Source: an uncultured Sphingomonadales bacterium
GTDB lineage: Bacteria; Pseudomonadota; Alphaproteobacteria; Sphingomonadales; Sphingomonadaceae
Assembly (NCBI GenBank): GCA_903839675.1
Contig: CAIMDB010000035.1
Span: forward strand, 1 to 64,000
Reading direction: 5' to 3'
Length of the DNA stretch: 64,000 nt
A program made the position numbers and the translations under genes. Below are positions 1-9,510 of this stretch, one piece after another. The notes under the pieces are model-generated. The model ran no database searches and was not told the origin of the DNA. It was given only the letters and a program-made list of their open reading frames with translations. Position 1 is the stretch's first letter. The number at the start of each line of letters is the position of its first letter.

Positions 1-825
1 ACAATGATCGGCTTTGCACTGACCGTGATCTGGGAGCAGATCGACGTGGCGGTCAGCGATCCAACCGACGTGCAGCGCGCATTGGGGCTGCCCGTGCTTG
101 GTGTCATTCCTCAGAGCGACAGCGAAGGCGAGGATATTCCTACCATGCTGCTGGATCGGAAATCGGCGATCAGCGAAGCCTATCTCTCTTTGCGGACAAC
201 CATCGCCTTCACGACGACGCATGGCATCCCAGCGACGATCGCTGTGACGTCCACGCGCCCGGGGGAAGGGAAATCCACGACGGCTTATGCACTGGCGCGG
301 CTCATCGCCAGTTCGGGCAAGAAGACATTGCTCATCGACTGCGACATGCGGTCGCCCTCAGTCCACCTTCTCGTGCAGGCGCCAAATACGGCGGGCCTCA
401 GCAATGCGCTTTCAGGCCAAGGCGAGATCGGTTCGATGTTCATTGCTGGGCCGGAAAATGGCCTCGCCATCTTGCCAGCAGGCCCCATGCCGCCAAGTGC
501 TGCCGAACTTCTCGCCAGCGAACGCCTGCCGTGGCTTTTGAACGAGCTTCTCACGACATACGGCTTTGACCATATCGTGCTCGACTCTCCGCCCGTCATC
601 GGCCTTGCCGACGCGCTCATCGTATCGAGCCGCGCGGAAGCGACGATCTATGTCATCGAGGCCCATGCAACCCGCGTCAATCAGGTGCTGTCAGCGTTGC
701 AACGCCTCGCGAGCGTAGACAGCCATCTCATCGGCGTCGCGCTGACGAAGTTCCGGTCCGAAAAATCGGCCTTCACCTATGATTATGGCTATGGATACGG
801 ATCCGACCGCCGGAAATCTGGTTAG
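1..825 (+). CDS. Polysaccharide tyrosine autokinase (BY-kinase), 3' part only
   Basis: This is the C-terminal part of a CpsD/CapB-type bacterial tyrosine kinase, the family that controls chain length and export of surface polysaccharide with a Wzz partner. The frame is open to the left edge, so the real start lies upstream. The visible Met at position 4 sits in a hydrophobic stretch that looks like the last membrane helix of a fused Wzz domain. Counting from that Met, Walker A is TRPGEGKS (about 84-91), Walker A' is LLIDCDMR (109-116) and Walker B is IVLDSPP (191-197). The C-terminus carries the expected tyrosine cluster (YDYGYGYG) for autophosphorylation. It opens a plus-strand polysaccharide operon. 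The family call is secure; the full-length architecture is inferred. Confidence 0.9.
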   Translation, partial: TMIGFALTVIWEQIDVAVSDPTDVQRALGLPVLGVIPQSDSEGEDIPTMLLDRKSAISEAYLSLRTTIAFTTTHGIPATIAVTSTRPGEGKSTTAYALARLIASSGKKTLLIDCDMRSPSVHLLVQAPNTAGLSNALSGQGEIGSMFIAGPENGLAILPAGPMPPSAAELLASERLPWLLNELLTTYGFDHIVLDSPPVIGLADALIVSSRAEATIYVIEAHATRVNQVLSALQRLASVDSHLIGVALTKFRSEKSAFTYDYGYGYGSDRRKSG

Positions 826-841
826 GGCGGAGTAACGACGC

Positions 842-2062
842 GTGGCGCGGTCCAAATTTTCAGCAGATGTGCTGCGGCGGGCCGCCATACCGGCGTCGAT
901 CGCGCTTGCCTTTTCGGGCATCGCCTTTGCCCAGGGCTTCGCGTCTGCCGTTGGCACGTCCTCACTCTATAAGACGGCAGAAGCCATCGCGCCCTGGCAC
1001 GCGAAAACCAAGGCGCGCGCCGCTGAACTGGCACTTGTAGAGGGTGTTGAAGATGGTCGCTTTCGCAATGCTACTGATCTTGCCAGAGAGGCTTTGCGGC
1101 GCGAGCCGACCAATGCTGTCGCACTCCGAACCCTAGGATTGGCATCACAAGGGTCCGGCAAAGTCCAGCAAGGCGACCGCCAATTGGTGCTCGCAGACCA
1201 GCTGACACGCAGGGACCTGCCATCGCAATTCTACGCCATCGAGCGCGCTGTCGGACGAAATGACATCGCCGGCGCTATCCGACATTATGACATCGCCATG
1301 CGCGTCAATCGGGAAAGCTGGCCCATTCTGATGCCGGTTCTGGTAGCCGCAACGAGCAATGCGGATATCATTGCACCGCTTGCCACCAAGCTTGCCATGA
1401 AGCCGCAATGGGGGGACCCCTTTCTTGCTGAATTAACGGCCAAAGGCACGTCCGCACCCAACGCCCTTCTGCTCGCCCAAAAGCTCCGCACGCTGGGGCA
1501 ACCTGTGGGCGCTGATGTGATGAGCGGGATCGTGAGCAATCTCGTCTCACAAAAATCCTGGGGCCTTGTCACGGAACGCGCTGTGGCTGTGCGCACGCAA
1601 AATGGCGACCGTTCGGCGTTGGTGACAGATGGTGACTTTGCACATGCGGGCCGGTTGCCGCCCATTGATTGGATGGTTACCACCGACGGGATTGCCGCCG
1701 TGCAGCCCGGGCCCGACACGCGGCAAGGCGTTGTTCTTGCCTATGCACTGACCCCGGGGTTGGAGGCAGAGCTGGCCCGTCAGATCGTCACCCTGACGCC
1801 TGGAACCTATGTGATCACAGGCACGACAGGCGCTCTGGACGATGCGAAGGGGGCTATGGCCTACTTCCGCATTGATTGCGCCGATGGCGGCGGACAGCGC
1901 GTGACTGATCGGGCCAATGCCGTCCAGACCCCACAGCAGGTCTCGGCGAGGTTCATCATACCATCCAATTGTGGCGGACAGTGGCTTCAAATCAGGGTCA
2001 AATCCCCTGATGTCGACAGCTCGGCCGGATGGATTGATGATATCAAAATCACCCGTCAATAA
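842..2062 (+). CDS. Exported TPR-like protein of the polysaccharide locus
   Basis: I do not recognise a named family for this 406-residue protein. The GTG start lies 16 bases after the kinase stop. Residues 1-40 look like an N-terminal signal or anchor (Arg-rich start, then ASIALAFSGIAFAQG), so the protein is probably periplasmic or envelope-bound. The middle region (about 55-250) has helical repeats rich in Ala, Leu and Arg that resemble degenerate TPRs. The last 120 residues look like a beta-sandwich of carbohydrate-binding type, ending in a conserved-looking SAGWIDDIKITR segment. Position between the kinase and gmd suggests a role in polysaccharide assembly or export. That role is inference from context only. 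Confidence 0.6.
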   Translation: MARSKFSADVLRRAAIPASIALAFSGIAFAQGFASAVGTSSLYKTAEAIAPWHAKTKARAAELALVEGVEDGRFRNATDLAREALRREPTNAVALRTLGLASQGSGKVQQGDRQLVLADQLTRRDLPSQFYAIERAVGRNDIAGAIRHYDIAMRVNRESWPILMPVLVAATSNADIIAPLATKLAMKPQWGDPFLAELTAKGTSAPNALLLAQKLRTLGQPVGADVMSGIVSNLVSQKSWGLVTERAVAVRTQNGDRSALVTDGDFAHAGRLPPIDWMVTTDGIAAVQPGPDTRQGVVLAYALTPGLEAELARQIVTLTPGTYVITGTTGALDDAKGAMAYFRIDCADGGGQRVTDRANAVQTPQQVSARFIIPSNCGGQWLQIRVKSPDVDSSAGWIDDIKITRQ

Positions 2063-2106
2063 AATGAAATAGAAAATTAATAACAACTCGCGACTCGGAA
2101 TATAAT

Positions 2107-3228
2107 ATGACTAAAACTGCACTTATTACAGGCATAACCGGACAAGACGGATCGTATCTTGCTGAATTTCTTCTTGAAAAAGGTTATGAAGTTCACGGGA
2201 TTAAGCGTCGTGCAAGCCAATTCAACACACAGCGTGTTGACCATATTTACGAAGACCCGCACGTCAAAGGCGCACGGTTCAAGCTTCACTATGGAGACTT
2301 GAGTGATTCCACGAACCTGATCCGGATCGTGCAGGAAACGCAGCCTGATGAAATCTACAATCTCGGTGCGCAAAGCCACGTTGCTGTCAGCTTCGAAAGC
2401 CCTGAGTATACCGCTGACGTTGACGCGCTTGGGACGCTGCGCCTGTTGGAAGCCATCCGCATCCTTGGTCTGGAAAAGAAGACGCGCTTCTATCAGGCGA
2501 GCACCAGCGAACTTTATGGTCTCGTGCAGGAAATCCCCCAGCGGGAGACAACGCCGTTCTACCCGCGCAGCCCATATGCTGCGGCAAAGCTCTATGCCTA
2601 TTGGATCTGCGTCAACTACCGTGAATCCTATGGAATGTATGCTTGCAACGGCATCCTGTTCAACCATGAGAGCCCCCGCCGCGGCGAGACCTTCGTGACG
2701 CGCAAGGTGACGCGCGGCCTGTCCAACATCCTGTGCGGTCTGGAACCCTGCCTTTACATGGGGAACATGGACGCGCTGCGCGACTGGGGCCATGCGAAAG
2801 ACTATGTCCGCATGCAGTGGATGATGCTCCAGCAGGATACGCCGGAAGATTTTGTCATTGCCACTGGTCACCAGATCAGCGTGCGCAGCTTCATTGAAAA
2901 GTCCGCAGCGCGGCTGGGCCTGACGCTTGAATGGAGTGGATCAGGCGTCGATGAAACAGGGCGCATCGCGGCGATTGCCCCCGGCGTCGAAACCAGCCTG
3001 AAGGCAGGCGACGTGGTCGTACGCATCGACCCCCGCTACTTCCGCCCGGCAGAGGTGGAAACGCTGCTGGGTGACCCATCAAAGGCCAAGGCGAAACTTG
3101 GTTGGGTGCCGGAAATCACCGTCGATCAGATGATCGAGGAAATGGTCGACAGCGACCTTGTCGAAGCGCGCAAACATGAACTGCTCAAGGCGCATGGTTA
3201 TGACATTGCGGTGAGCACGGAAGGATGA
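2107..3228 (+). CDS. gmd: GDP-mannose 4,6-dehydratase
   Basis: The enzyme converts GDP-D-mannose to GDP-4-dehydro-6-deoxy-D-mannose, the first step to GDP-L-fucose and related 6-deoxyhexoses. It is an extended short-chain dehydrogenase in the cytoplasm. The N-terminal nucleotide-binding motif GITGQDG is at residues 9-15, the catalytic region ASTSELYG begins at 131, and the YxxxK pair is Tyr157/Lys161. Its 373 residues are normal for the family. It overlaps the next gene by four bases (ATGA), which implies translational coupling with GDP-fucose synthase. The mannose-donor enzyme ManC lies far away at 30695. The first 200 bases and the 45-base gap before the gene are clearly more AT-rich than the flanking genes. 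Confidence 0.96.
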   Translation: MTKTALITGITGQDGSYLAEFLLEKGYEVHGIKRRASQFNTQRVDHIYEDPHVKGARFKLHYGDLSDSTNLIRIVQETQPDEIYNLGAQSHVAVSFESPEYTADVDALGTLRLLEAIRILGLEKKTRFYQASTSELYGLVQEIPQRETTPFYPRSPYAAAKLYAYWICVNYRESYGMYACNGILFNHESPRRGETFVTRKVTRGLSNILCGLEPCLYMGNMDALRDWGHAKDYVRMQWMMLQQDTPEDFVIATGHQISVRSFIEKSAARLGLTLEWSGSGVDETGRIAAIAPGVETSLKAGDVVVRIDPRYFRPAEVETLLGDPSKAKAKLGWVPEITVDQMIEEMVDSDLVEARKHELLKAHGYDIAVSTEG

Positions 3229-4196
3229 GCCGGATTTTCGTCGCCGGCCATCGCGGGATGGTCGGCAGTGCCATTGTCCGCGCGCTGAACGGCGACGGAG
3301 GCCATGACCTATTGACCCGGTCGCGCAGCGAGCTGGATCTTACGGATCAAGCGGCTGTCCGCCAGTTCTTTGCCGATGAGCGTATCGACGAAGTCTATCT
3401 GGCGGCAGCGCGGGTAGGCGGCATTCACGCCAACAACATCTACCCGGCAGACTTCATCTACGACAATCTGATGATCGAGGCGAACGTCATCCATCAAGCC
3501 TTCAAGGCCGGTGTGCGCAAGCTGATGTTTCTTGGCTCAAGCTGCATCTATCCCAAGCTGGCCGCGCAGCCGATGCGGGAAGATGCGCTGCTGACCGGTC
3601 CGCTGGAACCCACCAACGAACCTTACGCCATTGCCAAGATTGCTGGGATCAAGCTCTGCGAAAGCTACAATCGGCAATATGGAGACAGCGAAGGCGTCGA
3701 TTATCGCAGCGTCATGCCGACCAACCTCTATGGCCCCGGTGACAATTATCACCCCGAAAACAGCCATGTGGTCCCTGCCCTCATCCGTCGCTTCTGCGAG
3801 GCGAAAGACAGTGTTGCGCCGTCAGTCACGATCTGGGGTAGTGGCACGCCACGCCGTGAATTCCTCTATGTCGATGACATGGCGGATGCGTCCATCCATG
3901 TGATGAACCTCGACCAGCCAAGCTATGCCGCCCAAACACAGCCGATGCAGAGCCACATCAATGTCGGCTATGGATCAGACGTCACCATCGCTGAACTGGC
4001 GCAGGCGGTGGCTCATGCTGTTGGTTATGCAGGAAGTATCGAGCTGGATGCCACCAAGCCGGACGGTGCGCCTAGAAAGCTGATGGACTCAGCACGGCTC
4101 TCGGCACTGGGATGGTCCCCCAAGGTCGATTTGCAGACGGGGCTTGCCCGCACGGTCGCCGACTTTCGGACCGCCGCAACTGTCGCAGAGCGATAG
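3225..4196 (+). CDS. fcl: GDP-L-fucose synthase
   Basis: This bifunctional epimerase/reductase turns the Gmd product into GDP-L-fucose using NADPH. The Rossmann motif is GHRGMVG (residues 8-14), the active-site serine region is SSCIYP (105-110), and the YxxxK pair is Tyr134/Lys138. Length (323 residues) matches WcaG/Fcl proteins. It starts inside the stop codon of gmd, so the two are probably translated as a pair. Together they show that the locus makes a fucose-containing glycan, or one with a derivative of the same intermediate. No fucosyltransferase could be assigned by sequence alone among the nearby glycosyltransferases. Confidence 0.95.
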   Translation: MSRIFVAGHRGMVGSAIVRALNGDGGHDLLTRSRSELDLTDQAAVRQFFADERIDEVYLAAARVGGIHANNIYPADFIYDNLMIEANVIHQAFKAGVRKLMFLGSSCIYPKLAAQPMREDALLTGPLEPTNEPYAIAKIAGIKLCESYNRQYGDSEGVDYRSVMPTNLYGPGDNYHPENSHVVPALIRRFCEAKDSVAPSVTIWGSGTPRREFLYVDDMADASIHVMNLDQPSYAAQTQPMQSHINVGYGSDVTIAELAQAVAHAVGYAGSIELDATKPDGAPRKLMDSARLSALGWSPKVDLQTGLARTVADFRTAATVAER

Positions 4197-4204
4197 GATC
4201 AGGC

Positions 4205-5515
4205 TTGGCCTTCAAGATCCCTCCCCGCATGCAGCAGGCACGGCGCCACGCAGGGTCAAGCCTGTGGGGGATGGCGGAGTATTTTGCCTATCCGCTGATG
4301 ATGTTCGCAGCGACGCCGCTGTTCCTGTATCTGTTGGGGTCTGAACAATATGGCCAGTGGATGTTGCTGCTGACGTTCAATGGCTTTGGCGGGTTGGCCG
4401 GCATCGGCATGGGGACCGCGGCGACCAAGGATGTCTCTGCCGCGCGCGGCCGGGGAGATGAGGCGGGCGTCGCTGCCGCCATCCGCGCCTGCCTGATGGT
4501 CACAATCCTCAGCACGATGGCGCTGGCGCTTCTGATGGTGACCATCGGCTGGTTTGTCGGCCCTGATCTGCTCGCCAAGATGGGATCACCCGATCTGGTC
4601 CGCACCATCATCATTGTTGCCGCCCTGCTGATCCTGCTGGAACAGATCGATTCCGTTTTTGCAGGGGCGTTACGCGGGCTGGAACGGTTCGACATCTCGG
4701 CCAAGGCAGAAGCCTCCACCAAGCTCGCGCTCGTGCTGGTGTCGCTCGCGGTGGCCTGGAAAACGGGAGACGTTGTTGCCGTCTTCTGGGCGACGATCGC
4801 TGCCACCTTCGTCCGGCTTTCGGTCAAGGCGCTCGCGGTGCGGCATTTCATCGGCCAGACGCCCTGGCCCGCCTTTGACCGCCCCCGCATGGCCGAAGCC
4901 TTTGCCTTTGGGAAATGGACCTGGGCGCAGTCTTTGGGTGCGGCGATGTTTTCAACCGCAGACCGGCTGATCGTCGGCAGTCTGCTTGGCGCGCATGCGC
5001 TGGCCGCCTATAGCGTCTGCCTTCAGTTGGCACAGCAGATCCAGACCGTCCCTGCCGCAGGCGCCCAGTTCCTCTTCCCCGCTGTCAGCCGCAGCCGTGC
5101 GGCGGGCGAGAGCTACGCCCCGCTTGCCATTCGCGCGAGCCTGATCATCGGGGGTATGTCCCTTCTCCTCGCTTTGCCAGTCGCCCTGTTCAGCCACCTC
5201 ATTCTTTCACTTTGGGTAGGGCAGGAAATCGCGGATGCAGCGTCCGTCTCGCTCAGCCTGCTGGCCATCGGCTTCGCGGTCCTCGGGTTGAACGTTGGGC
5301 CGCATTTTGTTCTGCTCGGCGCCGGACGCGCGCGCTTTGTGGCGGGCATCAACATAGTCGCTGGAATAGTCGCGACCGGTTGCGCGTTTTTCGCAATCCC
5401 GGACCAAGGTCTTATCGGCGCTGGCGCTGCAAGGATAGTCTACGCCGTCGTCATTTGTGCGCTCATATTTGAGATGCGGCGCAGTCTCATCAATAAAAAC
5501 TCGAAAACAGCTTGA
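4205..5515 (+). CDS. Polysaccharide flippase (Wzx / MATE-like, oligosaccharide transporter)
   Basis: A polytopic inner-membrane protein of about 436 residues with 12 or more hydrophobic segments, matching polysaccharide export proteins that flip lipid-linked repeat units across the inner membrane. Typical features include an early amphipathic segment, the ALRGLERFD loop in the first half, and an STADRLIVGSLLG segment in the middle. The frame is open further upstream into fcl, but I chose TTG at 4205: AGGATC lies six bases before it and just follows the fcl stop. ATG at 4229 is the alternative. With the transferases downstream and the polymerase-like gene at 10344 this fits a Wzx/Wzy-type pathway. 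The specific lipid-linked substrate is unknown. Confidence 0.85.
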   Translation: MAFKIPPRMQQARRHAGSSLWGMAEYFAYPLMMFAATPLFLYLLGSEQYGQWMLLLTFNGFGGLAGIGMGTAATKDVSAARGRGDEAGVAAAIRACLMVTILSTMALALLMVTIGWFVGPDLLAKMGSPDLVRTIIIVAALLILLEQIDSVFAGALRGLERFDISAKAEASTKLALVLVSLAVAWKTGDVVAVFWATIAATFVRLSVKALAVRHFIGQTPWPAFDRPRMAEAFAFGKWTWAQSLGAAMFSTADRLIVGSLLGAHALAAYSVCLQLAQQIQTVPAAGAQFLFPAVSRSRAAGESYAPLAIRASLIIGGMSLLLALPVALFSHLILSLWVGQEIADAASVSLSLLAIGFAVLGLNVGPHFVLLGAGRARFVAGINIVAGIVATGCAFFAIPDQGLIGAGAARIVYAVVICALIFEMRRSLINKNSKTA

Positions 5516-5530
5516 GAATAGGACAATTCA

Positions 5531-6334
5531 ATGTCTTTTTTTGGTAGAATTTCTTGGATTGCTCGGATGTCCGCTTCCAAATTTTTTATTGGCCGTGAAA
5601 CACGTCAAATAAGACACGTCTTTCTCAAAGATTTTCAGTTGCTGGTGGCAGCAAATGAGGACGTTGGTCGCCAGATTATGCTTTTCAAAGACTTTGAGCC
5701 TGAAGACTCAAAGTTTTTTCAAGACGCTATTCGTCCAACTGACATTTGCTTTGATGTCGGTGGAAATGTTGGCTTTTTCGCCATGCTGATGGCCAGCCGA
5801 GCATCGCAGGGCAAAGTCCACGTATTCGAACCGATCCCCCTCAACGCAGCCCTGATCCGGACAAATGCGGAGCTGAACGGATTTACAAATGTCAGCGTTC
5901 AGAACGTCGCTGTGGGAGATACAGAAGGCACGGTCCAGTTCAGCATCTCGGTCGATTCTGCTTATTCTTCGATGAAAGCCACCGGCCGTTCAAACGAGGA
6001 GCGGTCCCTCGACGTGCCACTGCGCACCCTCGACGCCTATATCGCGGAAGCGGGCGTCCCGCGCGTTGATGTTATGAAGGTTGATGTAGAAGGCGCCGAA
6101 GGCATGGTCATCGGTGGTGCGACCAAGCTCCTTTCCGACAAGGACCGACGTCCACGACTGGTACTGTTGGAACTCTTCGAGGAGAACCTGAAGCCCTTTG
6201 GGACAAACGTCGAAACAATCGTGAACCAGATGATTGCGTTTGGCTACACCGCGAAAGTCCACAACGGAAAAGAGCTGATCCCATTCGACCTCAGCATGTC
6301 GAACAAGTTCTACAACGTGATCTTTGTTGCGTAA
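5531..6334 (+). CDS. FkbM family methyltransferase
   Basis: A SAM-dependent methyltransferase of the FkbM type, found in many glycan loci where members O-methylate sugars. The SAM-binding motif FDVGGNVGFF is at residues 74-83, a second motif (VFEPI) follows about 20 residues later, and the family segment VDVMKVDVEGAEG lies in the C-terminal half. Length is 267 residues. It starts 15 bases after the flippase gene and lies six bases before the next gene. Roughly the first 270 bases are distinctly AT-rich (many TTT and AAA codons) compared with the flippase gene before and the transferase after, a possible sign of acquisition from another source. The methylated position cannot be told from sequence. 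Confidence 0.88.
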   Translation: MSFFGRISWIARMSASKFFIGRETRQIRHVFLKDFQLLVAANEDVGRQIMLFKDFEPEDSKFFQDAIRPTDICFDVGGNVGFFAMLMASRASQGKVHVFEPIPLNAALIRTNAELNGFTNVSVQNVAVGDTEGTVQFSISVDSAYSSMKATGRSNEERSLDVPLRTLDAYIAEAGVPRVDVMKVDVEGAEGMVIGGATKLLSDKDRRPRLVLLELFEENLKPFGTNVETIVNQMIAFGYTAKVHNGKELIPFDLSMSNKFYNVIFVA

Positions 6335-6340
6335 CTCGAC

Positions 6341-7273
6341 ATGAGCACATTCGTCTCCATCGGTAATGGCACGCAGGATTTTTCGCGACTGCTTGATGAA
6401 GTCCGCCGGATCGCGGCGGAGTTGCCGCAGCCCGTGGTGGTCCAACATGGACGCACGCCGTTTGAAAGCGACGCACTCCCCCATTTTGCATTCACCGACG
6501 AAGCTGGATTTTTGGATCATCTTTCCAACTGCAGTCTCTTCATCACCCCTGGAGGGGGCGGTTCCGTCTTTTCAGCGATAAAGCTGGGCAAGAAGCCTGT
6601 CGTTGTGCCGCGGCTCAAGTCTTTTGATGAAATTGTGGACGATCATCAGGTGGCGTTCGCAAAGGAACTGCACCGACAGGGAATGATCGTCCCGGTTTAT
6701 GACGTGGCGAACCTCAAGGCCGCTGTGGATGCAGCTATAGAGGACCCAAGACTCCCACAGCGACAGCCTGAGGCTGTCAGTCCGATGAGCGTCATTGGCG
6801 AGGCTGTGTCGGAACTCGCACCCCGCCCTGAAGACGCCATCTGCCTCGTCACCCCGTCCGGCGGGCACCTGACCGAGATACGAGCCTTGAACGAAGTCTA
6901 TCGGGACCACCCACACGAATTTGTCATCAACACGGATATCGTGCAGCCCGACGACATGGCCGGGCGGACGAACGTCATTACCGTATCGCAGCGCGACTGG
7001 AAGTTTCTGCTCAACCTGGTCGAAGCCTTCAAAATACTGCGCCGCCAGAAACCAAAAGTCATTCTGACAACAGGGGGCGGCTTTTCCGTTGCCTTCACGC
7101 TTGTCGGGAAGCTGTTGGGCATTCCCACGGTGTATATAGAAACAGTCGCGAAGGTGACCATACCAACCGTCACCGGTCGCTTCATGTATCACCTAGCCGA
7201 CCGGTTCTTTTACCAGTGGCCGTACCTCAAAGAATTCTTCCCAAAGGGCCGGTACATTGGCCTCATCCTCTGA
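6341..7273 (+). CDS. Fused Alg13-like/Alg14-like glycosyltransferase
   Basis: The 310-residue protein combines two halves that are usually separate subunits in bacteria (EpsF/EpsE or CpsG/CpsF types). Residues 1-135 resemble the Alg13/GT28 C-terminal donor-binding domain: FVSIGNGTQDFSRLL at the start, PGGGGS (70-75), then KKPVVVPR and DDHQ. Residues 165-310 resemble the Alg14 membrane-anchoring, acceptor-binding half: TPSGGHLTEI (171-180), LTTGGGFSV (242-250) and a C-terminal QWPYLKEFFPKGRYIG. It should add a second sugar to a lipid-linked acceptor at the inner membrane. The donor-binding half comes first, the reverse of the usual GT-B order. It sits between two FkbM methyltransferases. The family call is firm, the sugar is not known. 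Confidence 0.82.
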   Translation: MSTFVSIGNGTQDFSRLLDEVRRIAAELPQPVVVQHGRTPFESDALPHFAFTDEAGFLDHLSNCSLFITPGGGGSVFSAIKLGKKPVVVPRLKSFDEIVDDHQVAFAKELHRQGMIVPVYDVANLKAAVDAAIEDPRLPQRQPEAVSPMSVIGEAVSELAPRPEDAICLVTPSGGHLTEIRALNEVYRDHPHEFVINTDIVQPDDMAGRTNVITVSQRDWKFLLNLVEAFKILRRQKPKVILTTGGGFSVAFTLVGKLLGIPTVYIETVAKVTIPTVTGRFMYHLADRFFYQWPYLKEFFPKGRYIGLIL

Positions 7274-7303
7274 TTTTGCGACACTACCAATAGGGAGACC
7301 ATC

Positions 7304-8026
7304 ATGAACCCCGCGACCCCAATCAAATTTGCGATCCAACGCACCCTGCGCACCATCGGCTGGGAAATCCGCCGCTATGAACTTGCAGAAATGGCGCAGC
7401 TCAAGCGTTATCTGGATGTCCACGGCATCCAGTGCGTGCTCGATATCGGCGCAAATATCGGCCAGTTCGCAAGCGAGTTGCGCACATCTGGCTATAAAGG
7501 CCGCATCGTCTCGTTCGAGCCGCAGTCGGACGCCTATGCACGCCTAACCGCCGCTGCAGCCAATGATGCCGAGTGGACCGTGGCCCCGCGTGGTGCCGTT
7601 GGCAGCGCAGCCGGTGAGATTGAGATGAATATCTCTGACAATTCAGTCAGCAGTTCTGCTCTGCCAATTCTGGACCAGCATACCGATAGCGCGCCATCCT
7701 CCCGCTATGTCCGCACGGAAAAGGCGCCTGTCACGCGGCTCGACGATTGCGACCTGTTTGACCGCAAGGTGCCGACCTTCCTGAAGATCGACACGCAGGG
7801 CTTTGAGCAGCACGTTCTGGACGGCGCACCGGACACGTTGAAGGCCGTGCGCGGGGTGCAGATGGAGATGTCGCTGGCACCGCTCTATGATGGTCAGGCA
7901 GATTTCCTCGCGCTGATGAGCCAGATGAAAGCGCTCGGCTTTGATGTCTGGTCAATCAACCCCGGCTTTGCCGATGCAAAGACTGGCCGTCTGCTGCAGG
8001 CAGACGCGACCTTCTTCCGGCCATAG
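7304..8026 (+). CDS. FkbM family methyltransferase (second copy)
   Basis: A second SAM-dependent methyltransferase of the FkbM family, 240 residues, beginning 30 bases after the fused transferase with a purine-rich GGGAG ribosome site. The SAM motif LDIGANIGQ is at residues 46-54, SFEPQ follows at about 69-73, and FLKIDTQGFEQHVLDG in the C-terminal half matches the family's second conserved block. It is only distantly similar to the FkbM protein at 5531, so the two are not a recent duplication. Their codon use also differs: this copy has the GC-rich style of the surrounding genes. It probably methylates a sugar hydroxyl in the same repeat unit. Confidence 0.88.
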   Translation: MNPATPIKFAIQRTLRTIGWEIRRYELAEMAQLKRYLDVHGIQCVLDIGANIGQFASELRTSGYKGRIVSFEPQSDAYARLTAAAANDAEWTVAPRGAVGSAAGEIEMNISDNSVSSSALPILDQHTDSAPSSRYVRTEKAPVTRLDDCDLFDRKVPTFLKIDTQGFEQHVLDGAPDTLKAVRGVQMEMSLAPLYDGQADFLALMSQMKALGFDVWSINPGFADAKTGRLLQADATFFRP

Positions 8027-8034
8027 ACCAGCGC

Positions 8035-9459
8035 GTGGCCCTTGCCTCCCCTCTTTATCGCGTCGCGCTCGCTGTGGCGGTGGGTCTGTCGGCTGCGCCT
8101 GCCCTTGCCGCCGATACGCCGCTGACCTTTGAGGCGCTCGGCGCGAAGGGGGATGGCAAGGCCGATGACGGCGCGCTGATCTCAGCAGGCCTAGCCCGCA
8201 AGTTCGGGACGCTGGCCCAGTGGCAAAATAAGCAGCGTATGGAGATCCATGCGACACCGGGGCGGACCTACCGTCTTGCCACGCCCATCATGCTGCGGCA
8301 GGCGCGGCTCCGCCTGATTGGCCAGGGCGCCATTCTGGCCTGCCAGAACTCAGACGGCATCGTCATTGATCAGGGGCAGTCCGCCAATCAAAACGCCGAA
8401 GGGTCGATAGAGGGCTTCCGCTTTGATGATTGCGCAACCGGCATCCGCGCGACGGCGGCCACCTTCTGGCGGATTGCGGACAACAGCTTTTTCGCCAACG
8501 GCACCTGCATTGATTTCAACGGGCTGAGCTCGTCCATCTCCGGCAACTACTGCCGGGGTCAGCGCGAGGAGCTTGAAGGCAACCCCGCCTCGCGCCCGAC
8601 GACGGGGATCATCATTCGCTCGATGCGCACCTTTGCTGCGACCGCCCCGAATGAGAGTTTTGCAAACCTCATCCAATCCAACCGCGTCTATCACACCTCC
8701 GGCAACTGCATCGCGTTGGTTGATGGCGGCGGGCACACCGTTTCTACAAATGATTGCGAGATGAACACGGGCGGTGAAGTGCTGCTCAACAACTCGTTCG
8801 GGAATGCGATCGACAATCTCTATGCCGAACCATCTGCCGGTAGCCCCTTCATCATCCGCATCACACGCAGCTGGAGCGCGGATGGGTCGCGTCAAGACGC
8901 GGCCAAAGTTGGCGGCGCCAAACTCCTGTCGCTCGTTAAGGATCGTTACCCTGAGGCGAACCGTGTATTGGGGGGCACCTTCGGCGGCGGCGCGATTTGG
9001 GATATTGATGTCCAGACGGGCAACTTCCCGATCATCTCAGGCGTGCGCTATGGCACCGGCAATGTGCGCATCGGGGGCGGCATCAACGGCGGCTATCTGA
9101 TGCCGGGCGCCGGCACGCCCAATGTTACCAATGAAAGCGGCGCCAACCTGTTGGACATGTCACAACCCGGGCAGATCACTGGCGCGCGCCTCAGCAGCAC
9201 CGGCACAGCTGTGCGCAACGGACCCGGCTTTGCGGACTTCACCGCGGGCACAGCCTCACGCCGCATTGACCTTGCCGCGCCGGAGTTGGACGCGGCCTAT
9301 CATGTGGAGTTGACGGCCATCATCGTGTCCGGAACACCGCCTGCCGGCGCACTTCAGCCCTATCTGTGCGCGCTGCCGACAGCGTCCTCATTTCGCATCT
9401 GTCTGGCCCAACCGCCGGGCAACGCCACCGTCCGCATCCAATATCGGATCACGCGCTAA
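8035..9459 (+). CDS. Exported right-handed beta-helix (pectate-lyase-like) protein
   Basis: A 474-residue secreted protein with a GTG start eight bases after the methyltransferase stop. Residues 1-26 form a clear signal peptide (hydrophobic core, cleavage expected after PALA-A). The mature N-terminus TFEALGAKGDGKADDGA is the hallmark entry strand of pectate-lyase 3/glycosyl hydrolase 28-like beta-helices and phage tailspikes. Repeated short beta-strands with Asn ladders (RIADNSF, SISGNY, LIQSNRVY) follow to about residue 300. Such proteins in polysaccharide loci are often periplasmic lyases, epimerases or hydrolases acting on the polymer made by the cluster. I see no residue set that fixes the reaction, so enzyme activity is inference. 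Confidence 0.75.
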   Translation: MALASPLYRVALAVAVGLSAAPALAADTPLTFEALGAKGDGKADDGALISAGLARKFGTLAQWQNKQRMEIHATPGRTYRLATPIMLRQARLRLIGQGAILACQNSDGIVIDQGQSANQNAEGSIEGFRFDDCATGIRATAATFWRIADNSFFANGTCIDFNGLSSSISGNYCRGQREELEGNPASRPTTGIIIRSMRTFAATAPNESFANLIQSNRVYHTSGNCIALVDGGGHTVSTNDCEMNTGGEVLLNNSFGNAIDNLYAEPSAGSPFIIRITRSWSADGSRQDAAKVGGAKLLSLVKDRYPEANRVLGGTFGGGAIWDIDVQTGNFPIISGVRYGTGNVRIGGGINGGYLMPGAGTPNVTNESGANLLDMSQPGQITGARLSSTGTAVRNGPGFADFTAGTASRRIDLAAPELDAAYHVELTAIIVSGTPPAGALQPYLCALPTASSFRICLAQPPGNATVRIQYRITR

Positions 9460-9510
9460 AACAACCCGCGTCACATTGGATATACTTACAACCACTGTTA
9501 AGGCTTTTGC

